From: Desulfobulbus sp.
Lineage (GTDB): Bacteria > Desulfobacterota > Desulfobulbia > Desulfobulbales > Desulfobulbaceae
DNA: 6,865 nucleotides
Reading direction: 5' to 3'
Assembly (NCBI GenBank): GCA_030600525.1
Contig: JAUVLX010000186.1
Coordinates: 1 to 6,865, forward strand
Below are positions 1 through 6,343 of the stretch, one piece after another. Every line of letters begins with the position of its first letter. Within the stretch, counting starts at the first letter, position 1. The notes under the pieces were generated by a model. It saw nothing but the letters and a program-made list of their open reading frames with translations, ran no database searches and was not told where the DNA came from. The translations under genes were made by a program, and so were the position numbers.

Positions 1-954
1 TTCAATATGGGCCATCTGTTGATCCATTACGGCTGTTTCTCTATCCGTGCCTGCTATTCGCGCCACAAAGAGGCGGCTGAAATAATAGGCGATGGCAAGA
101 AAAAAAGAGGCGGTAGCGAGAATGATCAACAATGTATGTTGCAGATGATCGTAGTAGCCAGTCAACATGTCAGGGATGTACACCTTGAACATGAGCAACC
201 AATTGCCGTTATCCAGCCAGGTGGTTGCATAGATGGTGTCGCCTTGCTGCACGACTTCCGCACCGCTGTGGTAGCGAATAAGTTTTTTTTCAGGTTCGGT
301 GATTGCGTCTGTATGCTGGAGGCTGGGTGTCTGCAGCGCTCCCTTTGAATTAACAATAAAGGCGTCTCCATGTGCCCCCACCTGGGCACTATGGAGTAAT
401 GAATTAAAAGCACTCGAATTTATGGTGGCTCGCAGTACGTAGCTTTTAAGAGGATCGGTCAAGGCAACTACAAAATGAGGAAGATTGCGATAGCCGCTGA
501 AGATGTCACTAACGTAGACGCTCCGTTCCAATACCTCCCTAAACCATGGCTGATCCGTATACTGTTTTCCGGTTACCTGTTCACGGTAAGGGCCCACATA
601 GGCTAACTGCCGGCCACTTGCGGCAATGGTCTGCAGGTCTACAATGGCTCCGGATTTACTGGCTGCAAGAAATAGCTGATCCAGGTTGTCGATATTACTG
701 AAATCCTCAGGAGGAAAGAGATTGATAAGGGTGGTCAGCAGGTCAATCTGGTGTTTCAGGAATTTATTGATCACATCGCGTTGATGGACAATAATTTGGC
801 TGGCATTTCCTTTAATATCCTGAATGGCGACCTGCCTGGAATTGTAGACAGAGGTGGTCGCGATGATCAAAATCGGGATGATACCGCAAATAAAGAACCC
901 CCCAGCAAGCAGCTTTTGCAGTTTCTTATAATATTTTTCTTTGTGTTGCCTCAT
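1..954 (-). CDS. Membrane sensor histidine kinase with dCache domain, N-terminal part (runs off the left edge)
   Basis: Translating the minus strand from ATG at 954 gives 318 uninterrupted codons to the window edge. Residues 1-16 are basic and cytoplasmic. A first membrane helix spans about 17-37 (GFFICGIIPILIIATT) and a second about 273-297. Between them lies an extracytoplasmic domain of about 235 residues with hallmarks of double-Cache (PDC) sensors: YVGPY at 119-123, Q135..WF138, VYVSDIF at 146-152, GYR at 154-156 and PHF at 159-161. After helix 2 comes RIAGTD and a helical linker, where a HisKA domain normally begins; the His box and ATPase domain are therefore outside the window and the kinase assignment is inferred. 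Such proteins bind small extracellular ligands, often carboxylates or amino acids; the ligand here cannot be read. The ATG overlaps the stop of the upstream gene (ATGA), implying translational coupling. The cognate regulator probably lies beyond the left edge. Confidence 0.85.
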   Translation of the reverse strand, partial: MRQHKEKYYKKLQKLLAGGFFICGIIPILIIATTSVYNSRQVAIQDIKGNASQIIVHQRDVINKFLKHQIDLLTTLINLFPPEDFSNIDNLDQLFLAASKSGAIVDLQTIAASGRQLAYVGPYREQVTGKQYTDQPWFREVLERSVYVSDIFSGYRNLPHFVVALTDPLKSYVLRATINSSAFNSLLHSAQVGAHGDAFIVNSKGALQTPSLQHTDAITEPEKKLIRYHSGAEVVQQGDTIYATTWLDNGNWLLMFKVYIPDMLTGYYDHLQHTLLIILATASFFLAIAYYFSRLFVARIAGTDRETAVMDQQMAHIE

Positions 955-1481
955 ATCTGCCTCTGCACACAGTTGGAGATAAACGTTGTAAAATCCATAT
1001 TCCTGTCTGCGTGAAAGCTGTATACAGGAACATCTTTCATCAATGTTGCTTTGATGCTGCTTTTAGTCAGGCTCTCATTGCACTGGCCAAAAAGCAGAAA
1101 AATGATATCTGGTTTAAAGGTCATTATTTTCAGCGAAGTGCATGAATCATCCTCGATAAAGTCAAGGATAAAGGACGTTTGCGATCTGAGCTTGTAAAGG
1201 ACCTGGATGATTTCAGCAGAGAAACCTTCCGGCATAATTCGCTGCAAAAAGATAAAAAGTATTTTTTTGGCACTGCCCTGCAGAAGCCCATCAGGGATAG
1301 GAATATTGTATTGAATAAGGTGTTGGACAAGATCACGGGAACGTACAAAGGTATCCTCTCCTCTGGTGATGACCGGAATCAATCCCTTGTCTACCCACCG
1401 GGAAAAACGTTCCTCTGAAACACAACTAACCAGAGCTGCTTTTTTGATCGTCAAATATTCCCATGTATTGTGATATGGCAT
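951..1481 (-). CDS. HTH (excisionase/MerR-like) protein with degenerate receiver-like domain
   Basis: This is a 176-aa protein. Residues 8-57 (EYLTIKKAALVSCVSEERFS, then RWVDKGLIPV) have the shape of an excisionase/MerR-type winged helix, followed by a short PIPDGLL linker at 61-67. Residues 72-173 read like a receiver fold: beta1 KKILFIF at 72-78, a helix at 87-100, beta3 PDIIFLLF at 124-131 and beta4 VPVYSFHA at 151-158. The acidic pair after beta1 is absent, the phospho-acceptor Asp position is Leu130, the Thr position is about His157 and no conserved Lys-Pro is visible. If it is a receiver it cannot be phosphorylated normally. An AGGGG Shine-Dalgarno sequence at 1490-1494, 8 nt before ATG, supports the start. 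Its TGA overlaps the ATG of the dCache kinase, so the two are probably one operon. Its role is likely DNA binding or as an adaptor in that pathway; this is inference. Confidence 0.8.
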   Translation of the reverse strand: MPYHNTWEYLTIKKAALVSCVSEERFSRWVDKGLIPVITRGEDTFVRSRDLVQHLIQYNIPIPDGLLQGSAKKILFIFLQRIMPEGFSAEIIQVLYKLRSQTSFILDFIEDDSCTSLKIMTFKPDIIFLLFGQCNESLTKSSIKATLMKDVPVYSFHADRNMDFTTFISNCVQRQI

Positions 1482-1493
1482 TTGCTGATCCCC

Positions 1494-1538
1494 TACCCAT
1501 TACTCCCCTGATGTTTACCCATGCGTTCTGTTACCCAT
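1494..1538. repeat. Three TACCCAT (ATGGGTA on minus) direct repeats upstream of the HTH gene
   Basis: TACCCAT occurs at 1494-1500, 1516-1522 and 1532-1538. The two outer copies extend to an 11-bp identity, TTACCCATGCG, at 1515-1525 and 1531-1541. The cluster lies between the predicted sigma54 start site near 1550 and the HTH gene start at 1481, so it would be within or next to the mRNA leader. It could be a repressor operator, or part of the leader, since each ATGGGTA carries an ATG. The repeats are plainly visible; their function is not known. Confidence 0.75.
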
Positions 1539-1561
1539 GCGCTACTGTCATTTTCTTCATC

Positions 1562-1576
1562 GCAAGAGAGGGGCCA
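1562..1576 (-). promoter_or_regulatory. Candidate sigma54 (-24/-12) promoter for the HTH/dCache-kinase operon
   Basis: On the minus strand the sequence reads TGGCCC-CTCTC-TTGC, against the sigma54 consensus TGGCAC-N5-TTGC: 9 of 10 defined positions, with the invariant GG and GC at the exact spacing. Transcription would start near 1550 and give a leader of about 70 nt before the ATG at 1481. The neighbouring divergent gene encodes a sigma54-dependent activator, which makes the assignment more credible. The base after TTGC is G rather than the usual A/T. A single motif of this size can occur by chance. Confidence 0.45.
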
Positions 1577-1767
1577 GGTGGTACGAAAAACTATTTTTAT
1601 TATTTTTCGATGTAATTACGTACAGTTAAAGAGGCATCCTTGTTTAGCAATGTGAAGAAACAAAAAACCACTCTTCTGTAAAGTTACGGTGACACTCGGC
1701 TCTGGAAAAATTACAACATATTGATATCACTCAGATTCAAGAAGAAGTGTAGAAAAAGTGACAGCTA

Positions 1768-1796
1768 TTGCACTTTTGATAAATTGTGTATACATA
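1768..1796 (+). promoter_or_regulatory. Weak candidate sigma70 promoter for the PAS kinase operon
   Basis: TTGCAC (1768-1773) could act as a -35 box, with TACATA (1791-1796) 17 bp downstream or TATACA (1789-1794) 15 bp downstream as -10. A start near 1803 would leave a very short leader before the ribosome binding site GAGGA at 1811-1815. Neither hexamer is a strong match. No sigma54 element with correct spacing was found in this direction. Confidence 0.22.
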
Positions 1797-1820
1797 TGGT
1801 GACATACGAAGAGGAATGAT

Positions 1821-3023
1821 ATGACAAAAGATACAATCAAGATACTTGAACGACAGCGGGAGGACCTTGTCGTCCGAGTGCTGAAAAAACATGAGGAAAT
1901 AGAGGCCAATCGCTCGTTCACAGAAAGGGTACTTTCCAGTATTACCGAGCTGTTAGTGGTTTTTGATCACACTTTCAAAGTGTTGCAGGTTAACCAGGAA
2001 TTTCTTAACAAAACAGGTTTTCGATCTCTCGAAGAGACAACGCTTACCCTTGGGGACCTTGCTGAACCAGAAGTTGCAAAACGTATTCGGGACGCATTTA
2101 GCAGCGGGGAAATTGATGAACTGGAGTTCAACCTGCAGACAAGAGAAGGAAGTCTCCCGGTGAAGGCAAGAGGATCCACCCTCACCAACCCTGAAGGGCT
2201 GTCCCTACACATGCTTATCTGTTCGGACTGCAGTGAATTTTATGAACTCATTAATCGGCTGCAAGAAGGACAGAAACAACTCATTCATTCAAGTCGTCTC
2301 GCAAGTCTTGGTGAGATGACGGCAGGAATAGGGCATGAATTGACCCAGCCGCTTAACGCCATACTGCTATTAGCCCGTAACTGCAGTAGAGCGTTGGAAA
2401 ACCCCGAGCAGCACAAGGTAATGCTTCAGGAAAATATCGACATCATCATCGACCGGGTCAACAAGGCATCCTCTATCATCAATACCATGCGCAGTTTCGG
2501 CCGTAAGGTTGAAGAAAATCTGGTCCCCATAGAAATCAACCAGTTAACTCGAAAGACTCTTCGGTTTCTTGAACCGCAATTACAACTCAACGAAGTAGAG
2601 ATTGATCTGCAACTAGCGAATACACCCTGTTATTTTTTGGGCGTTGATGTACGTATAGAGCAGGTATTGCTCAATCTTATTCAAAATGCCATCCAGGCCA
2701 TGGGCTGTGAGTCAAATCCCGTCCTTACCCTGACAACGCATATTGGACCATGGGTGAACCCCAGAACCATGCGCAGAGAATCGCATGTTATTATTCAAGT
2801 AAAAGATAACGGTATTGGTATCGATGACGAAACATTGGAAAAAATCTTTGACCCCTTTTTCACAACCCGCACCGTAGGTACGGGGATGGGGCTAGGCCTG
2901 TCCATAGTAGAAAGAATTCTCAATAGTTTTTCAGGTTTGATAAAAGTAGAAAGCACCCTTGGTGAGGGCACCTGTTTTACGGTGGCCATACCAGAATACG
3001 AGGTAGACGAGGAAGCACAGTAA
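1821..3023 (+). CDS. Soluble PAS-domain sensor histidine kinase
   Basis: This is a complete 400-aa cytosolic histidine kinase with no signal peptide or membrane helix. Residues 1-35 form a charged coiled coil; about 36-140 is a PAS domain (TELLVVFDHTFKVLQVNQEF near its start) ending in an unusual CSDC motif (Cys134, Cys137). HisKA follows with the H box GHELTQPLNAI, the phosphorylated residue being His172; this resembles the HELNQPL box of DctB-like kinases. The ATPase domain is intact: N box NLIQNA (Asn285, Asn289), G1 DNGIGI (329-334), F box FDPFFTT (343-349) and G2 GTGMGLGL (353-360). GAGGA at 1811-1815, 5 nt before ATG, fixes the start; the ATG at 1816 hits a stop at once. The NtrC-class regulator 8 nt downstream is its evident partner. 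The PAS signal is unknown; a cytoplasmic cue such as redox or a metabolite is inference. Confidence 0.95.
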   Translation: MTKDTIKILERQREDLVVRVLKKHEEIEANRSFTERVLSSITELLVVFDHTFKVLQVNQEFLNKTGFRSLEETTLTLGDLAEPEVAKRIRDAFSSGEIDELEFNLQTREGSLPVKARGSTLTNPEGLSLHMLICSDCSEFYELINRLQEGQKQLIHSSRLASLGEMTAGIGHELTQPLNAILLLARNCSRALENPEQHKVMLQENIDIIIDRVNKASSIINTMRSFGRKVEENLVPIEINQLTRKTLRFLEPQLQLNEVEIDLQLANTPCYFLGVDVRIEQVLLNLIQNAIQAMGCESNPVLTLTTHIGPWVNPRTMRRESHVIIQVKDNGIGIDDETLEKIFDPFFTTRTVGTGMGLGLSIVERILNSFSGLIKVESTLGEGTCFTVAIPEYEVDEEAQ

Positions 3024-3031
3024 GGGAAAAT

Positions 3032-4447
3032 ATGATGAAAACAACTATTCAACCGTCTGCCTCTCTCGTTCTGGTTGTTGACGATGATCTTTTTCTCCTG
3101 GCTGCCATCAGTCAAACATTATCGCTAAACGGTTACCAAGTTCAAACCTGCAGCAACCCGCTTGAGGCCTTGCAGCGGATTGAGGAGCAAACGTTTGGTG
3201 CGGTGCTGGCTGATATCCGTATGCCCGAGATGAACGGGATTACGTTGCTGGAAAATATAGTACAAAAAGATAAGGACCTCCCAGTCATATTGATCACCGG
3301 CCATGGTGATATAAGTCTGGCTGTGGAGGCCATGAAAAAAGGAGCGTACCATTTTCTGCAAAAACCAGTTGATGAGGATCTGATAATTGCCACCCTTGAA
3401 AGGGCTATTGAACGGAGGCAGTTGGTTCTCGAAAATCTGCAGCTGGAAAAAAAGCTCCAGGTAAGCAATGCGAACAGAACGCGTTTTTATGGACTGGTTG
3501 GTAATCATCCGGCAATGCATGAACTGTATACCATTATTGAAACCTTTGCGGTGGAAAGCGACCCTGTACTCATTATAGGTGAAACAGGTACCGGCAAAGA
3601 ACTTGTTGCACGAGCGCTCCACGAAATCAATCAACAGGATAAAGCCCCTTATGTGGCCGTCAATATGGGAGCAATTCCAGCTGAAATGATTGAGTCGGAA
3701 CTTTTCGGCTATGAAAAAGGTGCTTTTACAGGAGCAGTACAGCGTAAGATTGGCAGATTTGAGTTTGCCGGAGGCGGAACAATCTTTCTTGATGAAATTT
3801 GTTCCATGCCTGCTCAGCTTCAGTCAAAACTCCTTCGGGTACTGGAAGAGAGGAGTTTCTGTCGTCTAGGCAGCAATGAGCTCATCCCAATGACCGCACG
3901 GATAGTTGCAGCCACCAATAAAAATCTGGAACAAGAGGTTGCCAAGGGGCGGTTTCGGCAGGATTTGTTTTTTCGTCTCAACGTTTTACCCATTCATCTT
4001 CCCCCGTTGCGTAAAAGGAAAGAAGATATCCCCTTGCTTGTCGATTATTTCCGGCGGGAATATTGTGATTCCCGTCCTGAAAAACCAGCAGCCTTTTCTC
4101 AAAATATGATTAGAGAATTCTGTAATAACGACTGGCCGGGAAATATCAGAGAATTACGTAATGTGGTTCGCCGACACTGCGTCATGGGGCCTGGCTGCAC
4201 GCAGCAAACAGCTTACAAAGAGAAAGCCCCCTCCTTTTCTCTGCCAATCGTATTTGAACACAGCTGCCCTCCATGGAAAGAGTTCATGGAACAACAGGAA
4301 AAGCACTATCTGGAAACCGTTTTACATGCAGCAACCGGTAAGGTGACCACTGCCTGTAAAGCAATGGGTATTTCAAGAAAAAGTCTCTATGATAAAATTA
4401 ACAAGCATGCAATAAACTTGGAGGAGGTAAGGCGAAAACCTCAATAG
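3032..4447 (+). CDS. Sigma54-dependent NtrC/DctD-class response regulator
   Basis: This is a 471-aa transcriptional activator with all three domains. The receiver (about 11-125) has the acidic pair Asp17/Asp18, phospho-acceptor Asp61 in LADIRMPEMNG, Thr89 and Lys111 in LQKP. The AAA+ domain (about 152-385) has Walker A GETGTGKE (183-190), the sigma54-contacting loop GAFTGA (230-235), Walker B GGTIFLDE (248-255), FRQDLFFRLNV (308-318) with the arginine-finger region, and sensor 2 WPGNIREL (368-375). A Fis-type HTH occupies about 421-461 (TTACKAMGISRKSLYDKINK). Every catalytic element looks intact, so it should hydrolyse ATP to open sigma54-holoenzyme promoters. AAGGGA at 3022-3027 overlaps the kinase stop; ATG at 3035 has better spacing (7 nt) than 3032 (4 nt), so the protein may start at the second Met. 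Its targets are unknown; a sigma54-like element in front of the divergent operon is a candidate. Confidence 0.96.
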   Translation: MMKTTIQPSASLVLVVDDDLFLLAAISQTLSLNGYQVQTCSNPLEALQRIEEQTFGAVLADIRMPEMNGITLLENIVQKDKDLPVILITGHGDISLAVEAMKKGAYHFLQKPVDEDLIIATLERAIERRQLVLENLQLEKKLQVSNANRTRFYGLVGNHPAMHELYTIIETFAVESDPVLIIGETGTGKELVARALHEINQQDKAPYVAVNMGAIPAEMIESELFGYEKGAFTGAVQRKIGRFEFAGGGTIFLDEICSMPAQLQSKLLRVLEERSFCRLGSNELIPMTARIVAATNKNLEQEVAKGRFRQDLFFRLNVLPIHLPPLRKRKEDIPLLVDYFRREYCDSRPEKPAAFSQNMIREFCNNDWPGNIRELRNVVRRHCVMGPGCTQQTAYKEKAPSFSLPIVFEHSCPPWKEFMEQQEKHYLETVLHAATGKVTTACKAMGISRKSLYDKINKHAINLEEVRRKPQ

Positions 4448-4514
4448 TACATCTTGCAGGTGGATAAAGGGTGTTGAAAAGTACCTTGCCGGGTCTTGTT
4501 TTCAGTTCTTCCAG

Positions 4515-4535
4515 AATGCTAAATTAGCATTTTTT
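4515..4535 (+). terminator. Weak intrinsic terminator after the NtrC-type regulator
   Basis: AATGCTAA and TTAGCATT form a perfect 17-bp palindrome at 4515-4531, overlapping a run of six T (4530-4535). It lies 68 bp after the regulator stop and points in its direction. The stem is AT-rich with only two G-C pairs, so it is probably inefficient. On the minus strand no T-run follows. Confidence 0.5.
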
Positions 4536-4538
4536 CCG

Positions 4539-5213
4539 TTACTCATTGTTTCCGTTGCATGACGTGCAAAAACTATCCTGACACATAGGGGCAGCAGGCT
4601 GTTTTCTCCGTGTTCTGGCCATTTTCATCAACAAGATCGAAATACTACTCAGTGTACAGCGAGCCATGGTCGCGTGTTGAATGAGTCCACCCAAAAGGGG
4701 GCAGAGCTTTTTATTTTTTCCCAAAGACAGGGATGATGTATCCTAATCCACAATCTGACCATGGTTTCCTTTTGCCTTGTAGCGAAAGCTCGACCACCTG
4801 TAGTATCGAGAGACTGCGACCAGAACCGGCACGCAGAGGATTCAATTCAATATAACTGCAACACGCTGGCAGGTATTCTGCTGTTGAGATAATGCTGGAT
4901 TTAAAACGGCCTTCCCAGAGGCTGCCGGATTGCCTTTAAAGTTTATTCGCGTACCGCTTCTGCCTCCCGACGACCCGTTTCATGTGTTTTGAAAGCGACT
5001 CAGGATCATCACTAGGATCAAAAACAAGGTGCACGTGATTGGTCATCAGACAATAGGCGTAAATCCTGCAACCAAATTCTTTTTGAAATGGAGGCGATTG
5101 TCCCGATAAGAGTTGTAGTCGTCGTCCCCAACAAAAACGGTCTGTCGATTGTGACCGCATTGGAAGATATGATGAGGTGTGTTTGGGAGAAGTATTCGTA
5201 ATGGTCGAGGCAG
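4539..5213 (-). pseudogene. Decayed REP-associated tyrosine transposase (RAYT, IS200-like HUH family)
   Basis: Reading across frames on the minus strand recovers a nearly full RAYT of about 220 residues. The N-terminus is PRPLRILLPNTPHHIF..GHNRQTVF. The catalytic block is IYAYCLMTNHVHLVFD, with its HVH metal-binding pair encoded at 5029-5037. It continues with KRYANKL, then RQSGSLWEGRFKSS, YIELNPLRAG, YYRWSSFRYKAKG and a C-terminal LSLGKNKK. Lesions: CTG at 5211-5213 where an ATG is expected; a frameshift near the T-run at 5080-5100; an in-frame TAA at 4936-4938 just before RQSGSLWEGR; a second frameshift near 4828-4832 after LNPLRAG; and a TAG at 4743-4745. No ribosome binding site precedes it. 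Intact RAYTs are single-strand nucleases that act on REP palindromes; this copy cannot make a working protein. The residues after LSLGKNKK are less recognisable, so the 3' boundary is approximate. Confidence 0.88.
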
Positions 5214-5222
5214 GTTATATTT

Positions 5223-5441
5223 GCTACCATGCGTTACAGCCATCCGGTCTGTTGGCTGGAAACCTTTGTAGATACCGAGCGGTTTGCCGGCACCTGTTAC
5301 AAGGCAGCGAACTGGATATTTCTTGGTTATACCACCGGCAGAGGGAAAAACAATCAAACCCACAAGCAAACCAGATCCATCAAAGCCATGTACGGCTACC
5401 CCCTTGCACGAAACTTCCGGGAACAGCTCTGCCATGGATAA
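5223..5441 (+). pseudogene. C-terminal fragment of a DUF4338 (DruA-family) protein
   Basis: The plus-strand frame ending at TAA 5439-5441 encodes about 70 residues that I recognise as the conserved end of DUF4338 proteins: RYSHPVCWLETFVD, then RFAGTCYKAANWIFLGYTTG, then KAMYGYPLARNFREQLC. The family usually has about 300 or more residues, so most of the gene is missing. In-frame sequence upstream reaches a stop at 5199-5201 and is occupied by the oppositely oriented transposase pseudogene. The ATG at 5229 has no Shine-Dalgarno sequence and is only an internal Met. DUF4338 proteins occur as stand-alone, transposon-associated genes and as DruA of Druantia anti-phage systems. No other Druantia gene is in this window, so this is a relic rather than a defence locus. 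Confidence 0.85.
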
Positions 5442-5465
5442 GCCCGAATCCGACATCCCCTAAAC

Positions 5466-5504
5466 CCCATCGGTCTGTTGACCGGTGGGTATATATTGTT
5501 TTTT
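5466..5504 (+). terminator. Hairpin with T-rich tail behind the DUF4338 fragment
   Basis: CCCATCGGTC (5466-5475) pairs with GACCGGTGGG (5480-5489) in a 10-bp stem with one T-G wobble and a TGTT loop. A T-rich tail follows, ending in six T at 5499-5504. The T-run sits about 9 nt from the stem, which is far for a classic terminator. It begins 24 bp after the DUF4338 stop, so it was probably that gene's terminator or part of the same element's end. Confidence 0.5.
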
Positions 5505-5784
5505 CACCAACTACCCCGGTGAACTATTACGACATTTCATCGTTGACGCGACACTAGCTTGCAAGCAGAAAGATGTAATTCTGTATAGGCCGAGATGGAT
5601 GTCTCAAGTTGTTTATATTCTGTTGCAATCCTGTAGCGGAGGAAAGGAAACGCAATCTTCAAGAGAGCATTGCGTATTAACATACCAGCCAATACTGAAT
5701 GATCCGACTGCCTTACGGCTTAACTCAATTTGAATCTTTGCCCATATGGGGGAGGGAAGAAGCAAATGGTGTTAGCGCATAGGA
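5505..5784. other. Non-coding stretch between the mobile-element relics and the small gene
   Basis: I see no frame here with both a plausible start and protein-like composition. The longest plus-strand frame begins at a GTG inside the terminator hairpin and lacks a ribosome binding site. The only local structure noted is a 10-bp palindrome, CCCATATGGG, at 5741-5750. It may be decayed mobile-element DNA. Confidence 0.5.
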
Positions 5785-5982
5785 TCAAAGAAAAACATAC
5801 TCTTGCTTTCGTTGTTCGATAAACTCTTCCATGGTAACAGGCTGAGCATATAAAGATTTTTTTTCATTTTTAACTTCTTGCTCAGGTGTGGTTTCTTCAG
5901 TTTTAATCTTTTTGTAACTTTTATCCGTACGTGATTTTAAACCAACATGTACATCCTTTTCCATCATCAATTTTGCAGTCAT
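5785..5982 (-). CDS. Small hypothetical protein, lysine/glutamate-rich (65 aa)
   Basis: This is a 65-aa frame from ATG at 5980-5982 to TGA at 5785-5787. AGAGG lies upstream, 11 nt from the ATG, a slightly long but usable ribosome binding spacing. Residues 1-45 are strongly charged (many Lys, Glu and Thr; no Cys or Trp) and look disordered. The C-terminal part, VTMEEFIEQRKQEYVFL, could form an amphipathic helix. There is no signal peptide or membrane helix. I do not recognise a family. The biased composition and ribosome binding site favour a real gene over chance, but it stands alone: the hydrolase gene upstream on the same strand ends over 600 bp away. No terminator was seen downstream. Confidence 0.45.
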   Translation of the reverse strand: MTAKLMMEKDVHVGLKSRTDKSYKKIKTEETTPEQEVKNEKKSLYAQPVTMEEFIEQRKQEYVFL

Positions 5983-6024
5983 AATATTTACTACCTCTTT
6001 TGTTGAAGAAAGGAGTTTCGACTA

Positions 6025-6132
6025 ATGATACCGTTGCTGGTTTTCATCAATATAAAATCTTTCCTTTGTGACTGCATAAAATGTACCATACTTGTTTCCT
6101 GCAGTTTGGCAGAGCAAGCCGGTGGTCAATAG
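6025..6132 (+). CDS. Possible 35-aa cysteine-containing micro-ORF
   Basis: A textbook AAGGAG at 6010-6015 lies 9 nt before ATG at 6025, opening a 35-codon frame that ends at TAG 6130-6132. The peptide is hydrophobic at its start (MIPLLVFINIKSFL) and has four Cys, including CDCIKC. It diverges from the 65-aa gene with only 42 bp between the starts, which leaves little room for its own promoter. I do not recognise it, and it may be chance. Confidence 0.15.
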   Translation: MIPLLVFINIKSFLCDCIKCTILVSCSLAEQAGGQ

Positions 6133-6304
6133 CGAGAGAGTTGCAATGTAAAGCAATAGTATGGATAAACTCTATCTTTGCATGATAAACGGGAATGCTG
6201 AACTATTTCGTACCATTATAGATCAATTTGGCTTTGATGTGGACAGGCTTCTGTGATGTGCATTTTACTTGTTTAAACACGTCAATGCTGGGCAGGTCTC
6301 GTTA

Positions 6305-6332
6305 GCGTTTATTGCATTAATGCAATAAACGC
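6305..6332. repeat. Perfect 28-bp palindrome
   Basis: The left arm GCGTTTATTGCATT (6305-6318) is followed directly by its exact reverse complement AATGCAATAAACGC (6319-6332). Symmetry ends at A6304/A6333. No T-run follows on either strand, so it is not a typical terminator. As DNA it could bind a dimeric regulator; as RNA it would form a hairpin of about 12 bp. Confidence 0.95.
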
Positions 6333-6343
6333 AGTTGTCGTGG

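Larger units (their letters stand above)
1482..1820. other. Divergent intergenic region between the two sensory operons
   Basis: This 339-bp, AT-rich non-coding stretch separates two divergently transcribed operons. It contains a sigma54-like element for the leftward operon, three TACCCAT repeats close to the leftward start, and short symmetric AT-rich sites: CGAAAAA/TTTTTCG arms at 1584-1590 and 1603-1609, GTAATTAC at 1612-1619 and TGTATACA at 1787-1794. I found no open frame with a ribosome binding site here. The length leaves room for enhancer sites of an NtrC-class activator, but I see no long, convincing activator palindrome. Confidence 0.7.

Noticed and set aside
1751..1775. Sigma54 promoter for the PAS kinase operon (GTGAC...TTGCAC)
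   Set aside because: With TTGC as the -12 box the -24 position reads AGTGAC and lacks the invariant GG, so the match fails.
1689..1804. Three GTGACA words at 1689, 1758 and 1799 in the intergenic region
   Set aside because: They are only six bases long with unrelated spacings (69 and 41 bp) and no shared flanks; chance is a sufficient explanation.
5223..5441. Active Druantia anti-phage system
   Set aside because: Only the last 70 or so residues of a DUF4338 protein are present and no other Druantia component is visible; DUF4338 proteins are also common as stand-alone transposon-linked genes.
5046..5456. 136-codon minus-strand open frame spanning the transposase N-terminus and the region upstream
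   Set aside because: Its first two thirds is the antisense of the DUF4338 fragment; only the part from about 5213 downward resembles a protein family. It is a chance read-through across the junction.
5485..5733. 82-codon plus-strand open frame starting at GTG
   Set aside because: It starts inside the terminator hairpin, has no ribosome binding site and shows no recognisable protein features.
6161..6256. 31-codon plus-strand frame (MDKLYLCMINGNAELFRTII...) with a faint ankyrin-like look
   Set aside because: There is no ribosome binding site, it is too short for a repeat unit, and the resemblance is weak.
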